This document shows positions 51,700 to 59,708 of a DNA stretch of 64,000 nucleotides, piece after piece. The first letter of the stretch is position 1; each line of letters starts with the position of its first letter. The notes under the pieces are model-generated. The model saw nothing but the letters and a program-made list of their open reading frames with translations, ran no database searches and was not told the origin of the DNA. The position numbers and the translations under genes were made by a program. The DNA is taken from the NCBI RefSeq assembly GCF_028294535.1, contig NZ_JAQBIE010000016.1:1-64000 (forward strand), written 5' to 3'. The stretch comes from Paracoccus onchidii (GTDB lineage: Bacteria > Pseudomonadota > Alphaproteobacteria > Rhodobacterales > Rhodobacteraceae).

Positions 51700-53202
51700 A
51701 TGACCAAAAAACCGAACATTCTGATGATCTATGCCGATCAGATGCGGTATGACTGTGCCGGGTTCTCGGGGAATCCGGATGTCAAGACGCCGAACATGGA
51801 CCGGCTGGCAGCCGAAGGGGTGTGTTTCGACGAAGCCTTTACCTCTTACCCGTTGTGCACGCCGTTTCGCGGGTCATTGCTGACCGGGAAATACGCGCAC
51901 AAGGTCGGGTTGTATTCCAATCATTTCCCGATAAATACCGATCAACCGTCTTTGGCGACCAGCCTGAATGCCGTGGGATATGAATCCGGTTATATCGGCA
52001 AGTGGCATCTGTATGGCGGACCAAAACCCGGTTTCGTTCCGCCCGGGCCGGATCGGATGGGATTTGATCACTTTGTCGGATATAATCGCGGCCATTATTA
52101 CATGGATGCAATTTTCTACCGCGATACCGACCAGCCCTATACCTGCAAACGCTTCGAGCCGGACTTTCAGACCGATCACACCATCGAATTCATGGACCGG
52201 GTGCACAAGGCCGGCGACGGACCGTTCTTTGCCTATCTTTGCTTTGGGCCGCCGCATTTCCCGATGGATATGCCAGAGCATTGGCGCAGGATGTATGATC
52301 CCGAACGGATCACCCTGCCCAAAGGCACGCCGAACCCAGAATTGCAGAAGCGGCGCGCGCAAGAGCGCACGAAACTGGATTTTGACGGCGATGACCGCTT
52401 CGGTGAACGATCAAAGACCGACAAGCTGGCCGGGCAGGATCCCGAAGTTGAAAACGAAGCCCAGATACGCAAATTCGTCGCTGAATATTACGGCATGATA
52501 TCCAATGTGGATTTCAATGTCGGGCGGTTGTTGAACTGGCTTGATGCCGCTGGTCTGGCAGAGGATACGTTGGTCATTCTGTTCTCGGATCATGGTGACA
52601 TGCTGGGTCAGCACGGCAGCTATTGCGGTATCAAGCGGCAAGCCTATCGCGCCTCGGCGCAAGTTCCCCTGTTGGTCCGATACCCAAGGCGATTTGCGCA
52701 GGGCAGGCGTGTCGGGTCGCTGGTCGATGTTGCCGTAGATACCATGCCGACATTGCTGGAAGCCTGCGGCGTTGCCATACCCGATGGCGTACAGGGCAAC
52801 AGCTACCTTTCCCTTCTGGATGGCCCGTGCGATGCCCCGCCGGTCCGCGATCACGTGCAGTTCGAATTGATGAAGGCTGCATTCGGCGGACGCAGCGAAC
52901 GGCATGTCAAACCTGAACGAGGCATTCGCACACGGGAATGGCTGTATGTTCGCAAGAAGGATCGACCACTTTATCTTTTTGACCAGCTCAATGATCCTGA
53001 CGAACAGGTAAATCTTGTGAACGATCCGGCCTATGCAGACATCCAGAAGGCACTGGATGCGCGCGTATTGATGAATATGGCAGAAACCGGAGATGCCTGG
53101 GATCTGGAAATGAGCTTTCCTCCGCCCGGTTTCATGAACCACGAACAAGCACATGATTACCTTGTGAATGTCGTGAAACCTTCTGCCATCGAAGTGCCCT
53201 GA
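51700..53202 (+). CDS. Second cytoplasmic type I sulfatase
   Basis: 500 residues. The formylglycine site is Cys53 in PLCTPFRGSLLTGKYAHKVG (CxPxR kept, with Phe where Ser or Ala is common). Other landmarks are MIYADQMRYD, SGYIGKWHLYGG and ILFSDHGDMLGQHG. It starts 7 bp after the first sulfatase and also lacks a signal peptide. It belongs to another sulfatase subgroup, which suggests that either two sulfate groups of one substrate or two related substrates are handled. No formylglycine-generating enzyme gene is in the window; it must be encoded elsewhere. Confidence 0.9.
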   Translation: MTKKPNILMIYADQMRYDCAGFSGNPDVKTPNMDRLAAEGVCFDEAFTSYPLCTPFRGSLLTGKYAHKVGLYSNHFPINTDQPSLATSLNAVGYESGYIGKWHLYGGPKPGFVPPGPDRMGFDHFVGYNRGHYYMDAIFYRDTDQPYTCKRFEPDFQTDHTIEFMDRVHKAGDGPFFAYLCFGPPHFPMDMPEHWRRMYDPERITLPKGTPNPELQKRRAQERTKLDFDGDDRFGERSKTDKLAGQDPEVENEAQIRKFVAEYYGMISNVDFNVGRLLNWLDAAGLAEDTLVILFSDHGDMLGQHGSYCGIKRQAYRASAQVPLLVRYPRRFAQGRRVGSLVDVAVDTMPTLLEACGVAIPDGVQGNSYLSLLDGPCDAPPVRDHVQFELMKAAFGGRSERHVKPERGIRTREWLYVRKKDRPLYLFDQLNDPDEQVNLVNDPAYADIQKALDARVLMNMAETGDAWDLEMSFPPPGFMNHEQAHDYLVNVVKPSAIEVP

Positions 53203-53252
53203 AGGCGCACTTTTGTGCCCGGCGCCGACGCGTGCCGGGCTTGGGAATGCCG

Positions 53253-55001
53253 ATGAGACAACTTGCCAAGTATTTCGCCTTGCCCCGGCCCTGGTTTCGC
53301 AAGGTCAACGCGCATACGCTGCGTGCGGATGCCACTGCGGGGCTGACCAACGCGGCTGTGGTTCTGCCGCAAGGGGTGGCCTTTGCCGTGATCGCCGGGC
53401 TGCCGCCGCAATACGGTTTGTTCACCGCGATGATCCCGTCGCTGGTCGCGGCGTTGTTCGGGTCTTCGATGGTCATGGTGTCGGGGCCGACCACGGCGAT
53501 TTCCGCCGTGCTGTTTGCCTCGCTGTCGCAATTCGCGCCTGCTGGAACACCAGCCTATATCCAGATGGCGCTGGTGCTTACCGTGATGGTGGGGGCAATT
53601 CAGCTTGCGGCGGGCCTGGCGCGGCTTGGTGCGCTGATCGGGTTCGTATCGCATTCCGTGATCGTCGGTTTCACGGCGGCTGCGGCGGTTCTGATCGCGG
53701 TGTCCCAGCTGGCTCCTGCCCTTGGGGTAACGGTCGAGAAAGGTGGCGGGGTACTCGAGCGGTTCCTGCATCTGATCGATGGTATCGGCGGGGCGAACGG
53801 ATATGCGGTTCTGCTGGCGGGCGTGACCTTGGCAACGCTGATTGCCGTGCAGCGCTGGAACAGGCGGCTTCCATCCTATCTGATTGCGCTTGGCGTCGGA
53901 TCACTATGTGGCTGGTGGCTTGATGCTTCCGCGCAGGGGATAGCCATGTTTGCCGCCTTGCCCATTCTGCTGCCGACGATGCATCTTCCCTCGGTCGAGA
54001 TGTCGGCCATTGCCGAACTGACCCCTGCCGCCGTAGCGATCGCCTTTGTTGCGTTGCTAGAGGCCATGTCCATCGGACGCGACTTTGCACATCGGCGGGG
54101 CGAGCCCTACGATTCCAACCAAGAGATCATGGGGCAGGGATTGTCCAATCTGTTTGGCGGCATGTTCCAGTGCTATGCGGGGTCAGGCTCCTTCACGCGT
54201 TCGGCGCTGAACGCCGAAAGCGGTGCGCAAACGCCGATGTCGTCTATCTTTGCGGCCTGTTTCCTGTTCGTGATGATGCTTGGACTGGCGCCATTCGTGG
54301 CCTATGTGCCTGTGCCCGTCGTGGCGGGGATCATTCTTTTCGTGGCCTATCGCTTGGTCGATATGGCTGAAATCCGGCATATTCTGGGGGTGCGAACCAG
54401 TGATCGGCTGGTGTTGCTGGTGACTTTTCTTGCCGGCATATCGATCGAACTGGAATTTGCGATTGTCGCGGGTGTTCTGACGTCGCTGTTCGCGTTTCTG
54501 CGCAAAAGTGCAACGCCTCTGGTTGCGGTTCTCGCGCCTTCCGAAGAACAGGGACATCGCAGCCTGAGAGGGGCCATCCGCTATAACCTTTCGCAATGCC
54601 CACAGATCGCGATTCTTCGCATTGAAGGCCCGATCTATTTCGCGTCTCTGGAAGCCATCGAAGACAGGTTCCAGCAGATCGAACAGCGATTTGGCGCGCG
54701 CAGCAACCTTGTGCTTTACCTGCGTGGCGTGGGGCTGATCGATCTGGCGGGCGCGGATTATCTGATAAGCCTGATCAGACGGCATCGCGCACGCGGGGGG
54801 AATGTGCGTATCGTGGCAACCTATGAAGGCGTTGTTTCGACACTTCGTCGAACACATGTACTGGAGGTTCTGGGCGCAGAGAATTTGGTCATGAGCAAAA
54901 ACTCGGCCATCTCTGCCTGTGTCCGGGACGCTGACCCCGAGATTTGCCGCAACTGCACGAGCCGCGTTTTTCAGGAATGTCGACAGCCGACCGGCGTCTA
55001 G
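53253..55001 (+). CDS. SulP-family anion transporter with STAS domain
   Basis: 582 residues. About 10-12 helices with SulP segments DATAGLTNAAVVLPQGVAFA, GLPPQYGLFTAMIPSLVAAL and GSGSFTRSALNAESGAQTPM, then a C-terminal STAS domain (about 445-560, LRIEGPIYFASLEAIEDRFQ and IDLAGADYLISLIRRHRARG). ATG 53253 is chosen over upstream GTG/ATG because GGGA is best spaced. Next to two sulfatases it most likely moves sulfate across the inner membrane, either exporting the excess set free or balancing charge; uptake of another anion is possible. It probably ends the operon that begins at 46132. Confidence 0.88.
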   Translation: MRQLAKYFALPRPWFRKVNAHTLRADATAGLTNAAVVLPQGVAFAVIAGLPPQYGLFTAMIPSLVAALFGSSMVMVSGPTTAISAVLFASLSQFAPAGTPAYIQMALVLTVMVGAIQLAAGLARLGALIGFVSHSVIVGFTAAAAVLIAVSQLAPALGVTVEKGGGVLERFLHLIDGIGGANGYAVLLAGVTLATLIAVQRWNRRLPSYLIALGVGSLCGWWLDASAQGIAMFAALPILLPTMHLPSVEMSAIAELTPAAVAIAFVALLEAMSIGRDFAHRRGEPYDSNQEIMGQGLSNLFGGMFQCYAGSGSFTRSALNAESGAQTPMSSIFAACFLFVMMLGLAPFVAYVPVPVVAGIILFVAYRLVDMAEIRHILGVRTSDRLVLLVTFLAGISIELEFAIVAGVLTSLFAFLRKSATPLVAVLAPSEEQGHRSLRGAIRYNLSQCPQIAILRIEGPIYFASLEAIEDRFQQIEQRFGARSNLVLYLRGVGLIDLAGADYLISLIRRHRARGGNVRIVATYEGVVSTLRRTHVLEVLGAENLVMSKNSAISACVRDADPEICRNCTSRVFQECRQPTGV

Positions 55002-55073
55002 ATCTTTGAAGTGTCTTTCGGATGCATCCACGAAACTGCCCCCGGACATTGCGTTGCGGTGCCGGGCAGCATG

Positions 55074-55994
55074 TCACGATGGGCGCTTGTCTTCGGCGGT
55101 GTCTTTCGTCGTCTGGCGCTGGCGCAACCATTCCCGCAGGATAAAAGAGTGTCGATCCTGGCTCTTGCTTTCAGAGCTGACCATCCAGATCGCCTCGCCG
55201 GACCGAACAGGGGGACCAAACGGCATATAGAGTGATCCATTGCTCAATTCTGTTGTTACATAATGGCGTGGAACCACGGCAATGCCCATGCCTTCGACCG
55301 CGGCCTGAAGCAGAAGGGCGCTGTGCGAGAACCGGTTCCCCTGGATGGTTCCCGTGTAGGGAATGCCCGAGATCCGTAACCAGGTCAGCCACAGGCTGGG
55401 TCGGCTGGCATTTTGCAGCGATGGGATCTGCGAAAAATCGAGCGTTCCGGGTGCCGCGTCCGGCGCAAGCAGCTTGGGGCTGGCCACAACGGCCAGCTCT
55501 TCCTCGAACAGTTTGGTCGCGCGGCCGTGCCATTGACCCGAACCGCGCATGATCGCGATGTCGACGGCACTCGATTCGACATCGGTTGTTTCATCTATGG
55601 TGGTCAGCTCGAAAGGGATGTCGGGATAGCGCAGCCGGAAACTGCGCATGCGGGGAATAAGCCATGTGGACGCCAATGTGGGCGTGGAGCCGACGATCAC
55701 CCACCCTCCGCTGCGCCGCCCCCTGACAGCATCAATCGATGCTTCTTCCAGGCGGGCAAGGACCTGAACGACATCTTCGTAATATGCGGCGCCGATCTTG
55801 GTCAGAACAAGATGTGATCCCGCGCGTTCGAACAGTCGCAGGTTCAGGAATTGTTCGAGTCCGTGAACATGACGACTGACACCGCTTTGCGTCATACCCA
55901 GTTCATTTGCGGCTTTCGTAAAGTTCAAAAGGCGCGCGGCAGCTTCGAATGCCTGCAATGCCGAAAGCGAGGGAAGGAAGCGTCGAGTGGGCAT
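55074..55994 (-). CDS. LysR-family regulator (divergent to the amino-acid ABC operon)
   Basis: 306 residues with the LysR N-terminal HTH (SALQAFEAAARLLNFTKAAN, ELGMTQSGVSRHVHGLEQFL) and a GcvA-like effector domain (TPTLASTWLIPRMRSFRLRY). It faces the binding-protein gene at 56194 with a 199-bp gap holding the dyad at 56121-56134. It likely activates the ABC/enzyme operon in response to the transported compound. It converges with the SulP gene. Confidence 0.9.
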   Translation of the reverse strand: MPTRRFLPSLSALQAFEAAARLLNFTKAANELGMTQSGVSRHVHGLEQFLNLRLFERAGSHLVLTKIGAAYYEDVVQVLARLEEASIDAVRGRRSGGWVIVGSTPTLASTWLIPRMRSFRLRYPDIPFELTTIDETTDVESSAVDIAIMRGSGQWHGRATKLFEEELAVVASPKLLAPDAAPGTLDFSQIPSLQNASRPSLWLTWLRISGIPYTGTIQGNRFSHSALLLQAAVEGMGIAVVPRHYVTTELSNGSLYMPFGPPVRSGEAIWMVSSESKSQDRHSFILREWLRQRQTTKDTAEDKRPS

Positions 55995-56120
55995 GACTAA
56001 AACTCATCGTTAAGGCATCGTTCATGGGGTGGATCAGCGGCTGAAATCCAGCGAAGATAAGTTCAACAGGATCGCAGCTTGTGAATGGTATCCCGAATTT
56101 CGGCTCTATCATGAGCATGC

Positions 56121-56134
56121 TGCATCTTGATGCA
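56121..56134. promoter_or_regulatory. TGCATC-TT-GATGCA dyad (candidate LysR site)
   Basis: A perfect 6-bp dyad with 2-bp centre in the divergent promoter region, 60 bp before the binding-protein start. It is the strongest symmetry in this gap and so the best candidate for the adjacent LysR protein, though the classical T-N11-A spacing is not met exactly. Confidence 0.4.
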
Positions 56135-56193
56135 ACGACAAAAAATGAGCGGATCGGGCAAACCGGACCGTATATCGCCAACAGGAGATTGCC

Positions 56194-57018
56194 ATGATTT
56201 CACGTCGCAGCTTCACAGCCGTGCTGGCAGGCAGTGCTGCCCTTGCCGCGCTGCCTGCAATGTCACAGACCGCCAGTTCGCTTGAACGTATCAAGTCTTC
56301 TGGTGTGTTGCGCATCGGCGCGGTTGCCGATGGCGCCCCGTATTATCAGAAAAGCATCGCAGACGGGTCCTGGCGGGGCTTTTACATCGATATCTGCAAG
56401 AAGCTTGCCGATGATCTGGGTGTCGCGTTGGAGATCACCGAAACGACCTGGGGGAACTCGGTCCTCGGTCTGCAGGCCAACAAGCTGGACGTGTTTTTCG
56501 GGCTGAATCCCACGCCAGAGCGCCAGAAGGTGATCGATTTTTCGGGGCCGTGTTTCAAGAACGCCTTTTCGCTGGTCACGGATGCCGAGGACAACCGTCA
56601 GACTTGGGCCGACTTCAACGATCCGGACACGAGAATTGCGGTTGATGCGGGGTCGTCGCATGATACGGCCGTCAGCAAGCACTGCCCCGATGCCCAGGTC
56701 GTCCGCCTGAAATCGCAAAGCGACGCTACTGCATCCTTGCAGGCCAACAGGGCCGATACGCAATGCCTTGTGCTGATTCTGGCGCTGACACTGGTTGCCA
56801 AGAACCCCGGCATCGGCAAGGTCGTGATCCCGTCACCCAATGATGCAACGACGTCCAATGCGGGCTTCCGCCGCGAAGACGATACCGCGTGGAAAGATTA
56901 TGTCACCGCCTGGATCGAAGAGCAGCGAACGAATGGCTTCGTGCGTCAGGCTGTCATCGACAACATGGCGTTGGTCGGTGTGACCGAGGACGACTTTCCC
57001 GAAGGTTTTGACATCTGA
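56194..57018 (+). CDS. Amino-acid ABC transporter periplasmic binding protein
   Basis: 274 residues. Begins MISRRSFTAVLAGSAALAAL, a twin-arginine-like signal with cleavage near AMS-QTA. The mature protein is a family 3 (polar amino acid) receptor: SGVLRIGAVADGAPYYQKSI, FYIDICKKLADDLGVALEIT, GLNPTPERQKVIDFSGPCFK. It is the first gene of a set with permease, ATPase and three enzymes. The ligand is probably an amino acid or amino-acid derivative processed by the downstream enzymes. Confidence 0.92.
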   Translation: MISRRSFTAVLAGSAALAALPAMSQTASSLERIKSSGVLRIGAVADGAPYYQKSIADGSWRGFYIDICKKLADDLGVALEITETTWGNSVLGLQANKLDVFFGLNPTPERQKVIDFSGPCFKNAFSLVTDAEDNRQTWADFNDPDTRIAVDAGSSHDTAVSKHCPDAQVVRLKSQSDATASLQANRADTQCLVLILALTLVAKNPGIGKVVIPSPNDATTSNAGFRREDDTAWKDYVTAWIEEQRTNGFVRQAVIDNMALVGVTEDDFPEGFDI

Positions 57019-57025
57019 CACGAAA

Positions 57026-57043
57026 GGACCGGCACGCCGGTCC
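57026..57043 (+). terminator. Stem-loop between the amino-acid binding-protein and permease genes
   Basis: GGACCGG and CCGGTCC (57026-57032 with 57037-57043) form a perfect 7-bp stem with a 4-nt loop, 7 bp after the stop codon. As in the other uptake operons it separates the binding-protein gene from the membrane gene. Confidence 0.6.
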
Positions 57044-57063
57044 GTTCCAAGACGGAGACGTTC

Positions 57064-57726
57064 ATGTACGAATGGGATTTCAGTATCCTTTGGGCCTATC
57101 GATGGCTGTTTCTGGACGGCGTTATCATGACCGTGTCACTGACCGTTGCGGTGGTCCTTGGCGGGTTGGCGGTTGGTCTGGTTGCTGCAATGGGCATGCT
57201 GTCGGGCAGCCGGGTTCTGAAGGCCGGATCGCTGGCCTTCACCGAGCTGTTTCGTTGCACGCCGATCCTGGTCCAGTTGATCTGGTGCTATTATGCCTTG
57301 CCGATCTTGACGGGAATCGAACTGTCGCCGATCACGGCTTCGATCCTCGCATTGTCCTGTTACGGCGGATCGTTCTATTCCGAGATCATCCGGGGCGGTA
57401 TCGTTTCGATCGAGGACGGGCAGCGCGAGGCGGGGCTGGCCCTTGGTATGACGCCGGCTTTGGCCATGCGCCGGATCGTCTTGCCGCAGGCGCTGCGGCG
57501 CATGGTGCCCGCGCTGATGAACCAATCGATTCTTCAGTTCAAGAACACCTCGCTTGTTTCGGTGCTGGCAGTTCCGGACCTTGTCTATCAGGGCCAGATT
57601 GCGGCTCATGACAGTTTCCGTCCGCTTGAAACCTATACTGCGGTGGCTGTGGCATATCTTGCCATCCTTTTGCCGCTGACCTTGTTCGTGCGCCATCAGG
57701 ACGCCAAATTCGGAGGGGCCCGATGA
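57064..57726 (+). CDS. Amino-acid ABC transporter permease (HisM/GlnP type)
   Basis: 220 residues, about five helices. The family motifs are AGSLAFTELFRCTPILVQLI and the EAA loop EDGQREAGLALGMTPALAMR. Only one permease gene is present, so it probably acts as a homodimer. It overlaps the ATPase gene by 4 bp (ATGA). Confidence 0.92.
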   Translation: MYEWDFSILWAYRWLFLDGVIMTVSLTVAVVLGGLAVGLVAAMGMLSGSRVLKAGSLAFTELFRCTPILVQLIWCYYALPILTGIELSPITASILALSCYGGSFYSEIIRGGIVSIEDGQREAGLALGMTPALAMRRIVLPQALRRMVPALMNQSILQFKNTSLVSVLAVPDLVYQGQIAAHDSFRPLETYTAVAVAYLAILLPLTLFVRHQDAKFGGAR

Positions 57727-58490
57727 ACAGGGCAATGATTGAAATTCAGGGCCTTCGCAAAAGCTTTGGCACGTTGGAGGTTCTGCGAAACATCAATTTC
57801 AGCGTGGCACAGGGTGGCGTGGTTGCTTTGATCGGGCCCTCGGGCTCTGGCAAATCTACGTTGCTGCGATGCATGAACCTGTTGGTGACGCCGGATTCCG
57901 GGCGGATCAGTGTCGGCGATATGGAATTTGACTTCGGTTCGCGATCGCCACGACCCCGAACCAGAGCCCTGGCCGCGTTCCGCGCGCGCACCGGCATGGT
58001 GTTCCAAAGCTTCAACCTTTTCGGTCATTTGACGGTCCTTGGTAATGTCATGGAGGCGCCGTTGCGGGTGCGACGGATGCCGGCAGGCGCTGCGCGCGAT
58101 CTTGCGATGGCGCAGTTGTCCAAGGTCGGTCTGGCCGACCGCGCCGATCAGATGCCGCACACCTTGTCGGGTGGCCAGAAGCAGCGCGTCGCGATTGCAC
58201 GGGCACTGGCGATGGAACCGCAAGTGATGCTGTTTGACGAGGCGACATCGGCGCTGGATCCCGAACTGGTGGGCGAGGTGCTGGCAACGATGCGCGCGCT
58301 TGCCACTGCCGGCATGACAATGGTGATCGTCACGCATGAGATCGCCTTTGCCCGCGAGGTCGCAGACCGGATTGTATTTATGCGCGACGGTCTGGTTGTC
58401 GAGGATGGTCCTGCAAGGGACGTGATCGACAATCCTCAGCAGGAAGCGACGCGCAGCTTTCTGTCCCATTTCCACGCAACGCCGGCATGA
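57723..58490 (+). CDS. Amino-acid ABC transporter ATPase (GlnQ/HisP type)
   Basis: 255 residues with Walker A IGPSGSGKSTLLRCMN, the Q-loop MVFQSFNLFGHLTVLGNV, the signature LSGGQKQRVAIARAL, Walker B VMLFDEATSALDPE and the switch His in VIVTHEI. It energises the importer encoded just upstream. Confidence 0.95.
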   Translation: MNRAMIEIQGLRKSFGTLEVLRNINFSVAQGGVVALIGPSGSGKSTLLRCMNLLVTPDSGRISVGDMEFDFGSRSPRPRTRALAAFRARTGMVFQSFNLFGHLTVLGNVMEAPLRVRRMPAGAARDLAMAQLSKVGLADRADQMPHTLSGGQKQRVAIARALAMEPQVMLFDEATSALDPELVGEVLATMRALATAGMTMVIVTHEIAFAREVADRIVFMRDGLVVEDGPARDVIDNPQQEATRSFLSHFHATPA

Positions 58491-58499
58491 GGCCAGACG

Positions 58500-59639
58500 A
58501 TGACGACCGACACCACTTCCGACAGCATCGCCGCATTGCGCGTCTTCCTGATCGAAAGCCCGATCAAGATGGCCCGCCAGCAGGGCGTGGGCCACATAAA
58601 GGGCACCGTCAAGCGGGTGCTGCTTGAACTGACCAGCCGGGATGGCCTGACGGGTTGGGGCGAAGCCGCCCCATGGGAGGTTTTCACCGGCACCCCGGAG
58701 GCAGCCTTTGCCGCATTGGATGTCTATCTGCGGTCATTGGTGATCGGCTGGCCGCTTTCGAATATCCGCGGCCTGACGCTGGCAATGGATCGTGTGCTGG
58801 TTGGGCACGCAGAGGCGAAGCTGGCTGTCGAGATGGCCATGTACGACATTCTGGGCAAGCGCGCGGGCCTTTCGGTCGCCGAGCTTTTGGGCGGTCGGGT
58901 GCGTGATCGGATTCCGCTTTCGTTTTCAATCGCCGATCCCGATTTTGATGCCGATCTCGACCGGATGCGCGACATGGTTCCCAAAGGCAACCGCATCTTC
59001 AAGGTCAAAACCGGGGTCAAGCCGCATGCCGATGATCTTGCCCATCTCAAGGCGATCCGCGATGCCTTTGACATGACGGTCGATCTGCGTCTGGATTACA
59101 ATCAGGCATTGCGGCCCTTTGGGGCGCTGCGGGTGCTGCGGGATGCAGAAGCCTTCGCCCCGACATTCATCGAACAACCGGTCCCCCGCGACGCATTGGC
59201 CGCCATGGCCGAGTTTCGCCAAAAACTGGACACACCGATCCTGGCTGATGAAAGCTGTTTTGATCTCAATGATTTGCAAAAGATCGTCGAGATGGGGGCC
59301 GCTGATGCAATCTCGGTCAAGCTTATGAAGGTTGGCGGTCTGCAAAAGGCACAGGGTCTGATGGCCCTGGCCGACGCGGCCCGGATCCCCGGCTATGGGG
59401 GAACGCTTTGGGAAGGCGGCATCGCGTTGGCGGCGGGCACGCAATTCATTGCCGCGACCCCCGGAATTTCCTTGGGATGCGAGTTCTATATGCCCCATCA
59501 CGTCCTGACCGAAGATGTCCTGGAGGACAGGATTGAAAATTGCGATGGCCACGTGATCGTGCCGAAAGGGCCAGGGCTGGGGATCAGCATTACCGAACAT
59601 TCACTGAGCCAGGGCGCGCTGCGGCTCGCACAGGCCTGA
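58500..59639 (+). CDS. Enolase-superfamily enzyme of the muconate-lactonizing subgroup
   Basis: 379 residues. The catalytic pattern is complete: Lys168 and Lys170 (FKVKTG), metal ligands Asp199 (LDYNQ), Glu225 (IEQP) and Asp250 (ADES), and Lys274 (SVKLMK) on the other face. Two opposed lysines suit 1,1-proton transfer (racemase/epimerase) as well as cycloisomerase or dehydratase chemistry. In an operon with an amino-acid importer and a DadA-like oxidase, racemisation of an amino-acid derivative is the attractive reading, as in proline-betaine and hydroxyproline-betaine epimerases, but muconate cycloisomerase activity cannot be excluded. GAGG precedes the ATG. Confidence 0.85.
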   Translation: MTTDTTSDSIAALRVFLIESPIKMARQQGVGHIKGTVKRVLLELTSRDGLTGWGEAAPWEVFTGTPEAAFAALDVYLRSLVIGWPLSNIRGLTLAMDRVLVGHAEAKLAVEMAMYDILGKRAGLSVAELLGGRVRDRIPLSFSIADPDFDADLDRMRDMVPKGNRIFKVKTGVKPHADDLAHLKAIRDAFDMTVDLRLDYNQALRPFGALRVLRDAEAFAPTFIEQPVPRDALAAMAEFRQKLDTPILADESCFDLNDLQKIVEMGAADAISVKLMKVGGLQKAQGLMALADAARIPGYGGTLWEGGIALAAGTQFIAATPGISLGCEFYMPHHVLTEDVLEDRIENCDGHVIVPKGPGLGISITEHSLSQGALRLAQA

Positions 59640-59708
59640 ACTTGCCTGATCAACAGAAGGAATACGGCCACGGGTTTCGCCTGCGGCCGACGGGAAAGGA
59701 TTGACCTG

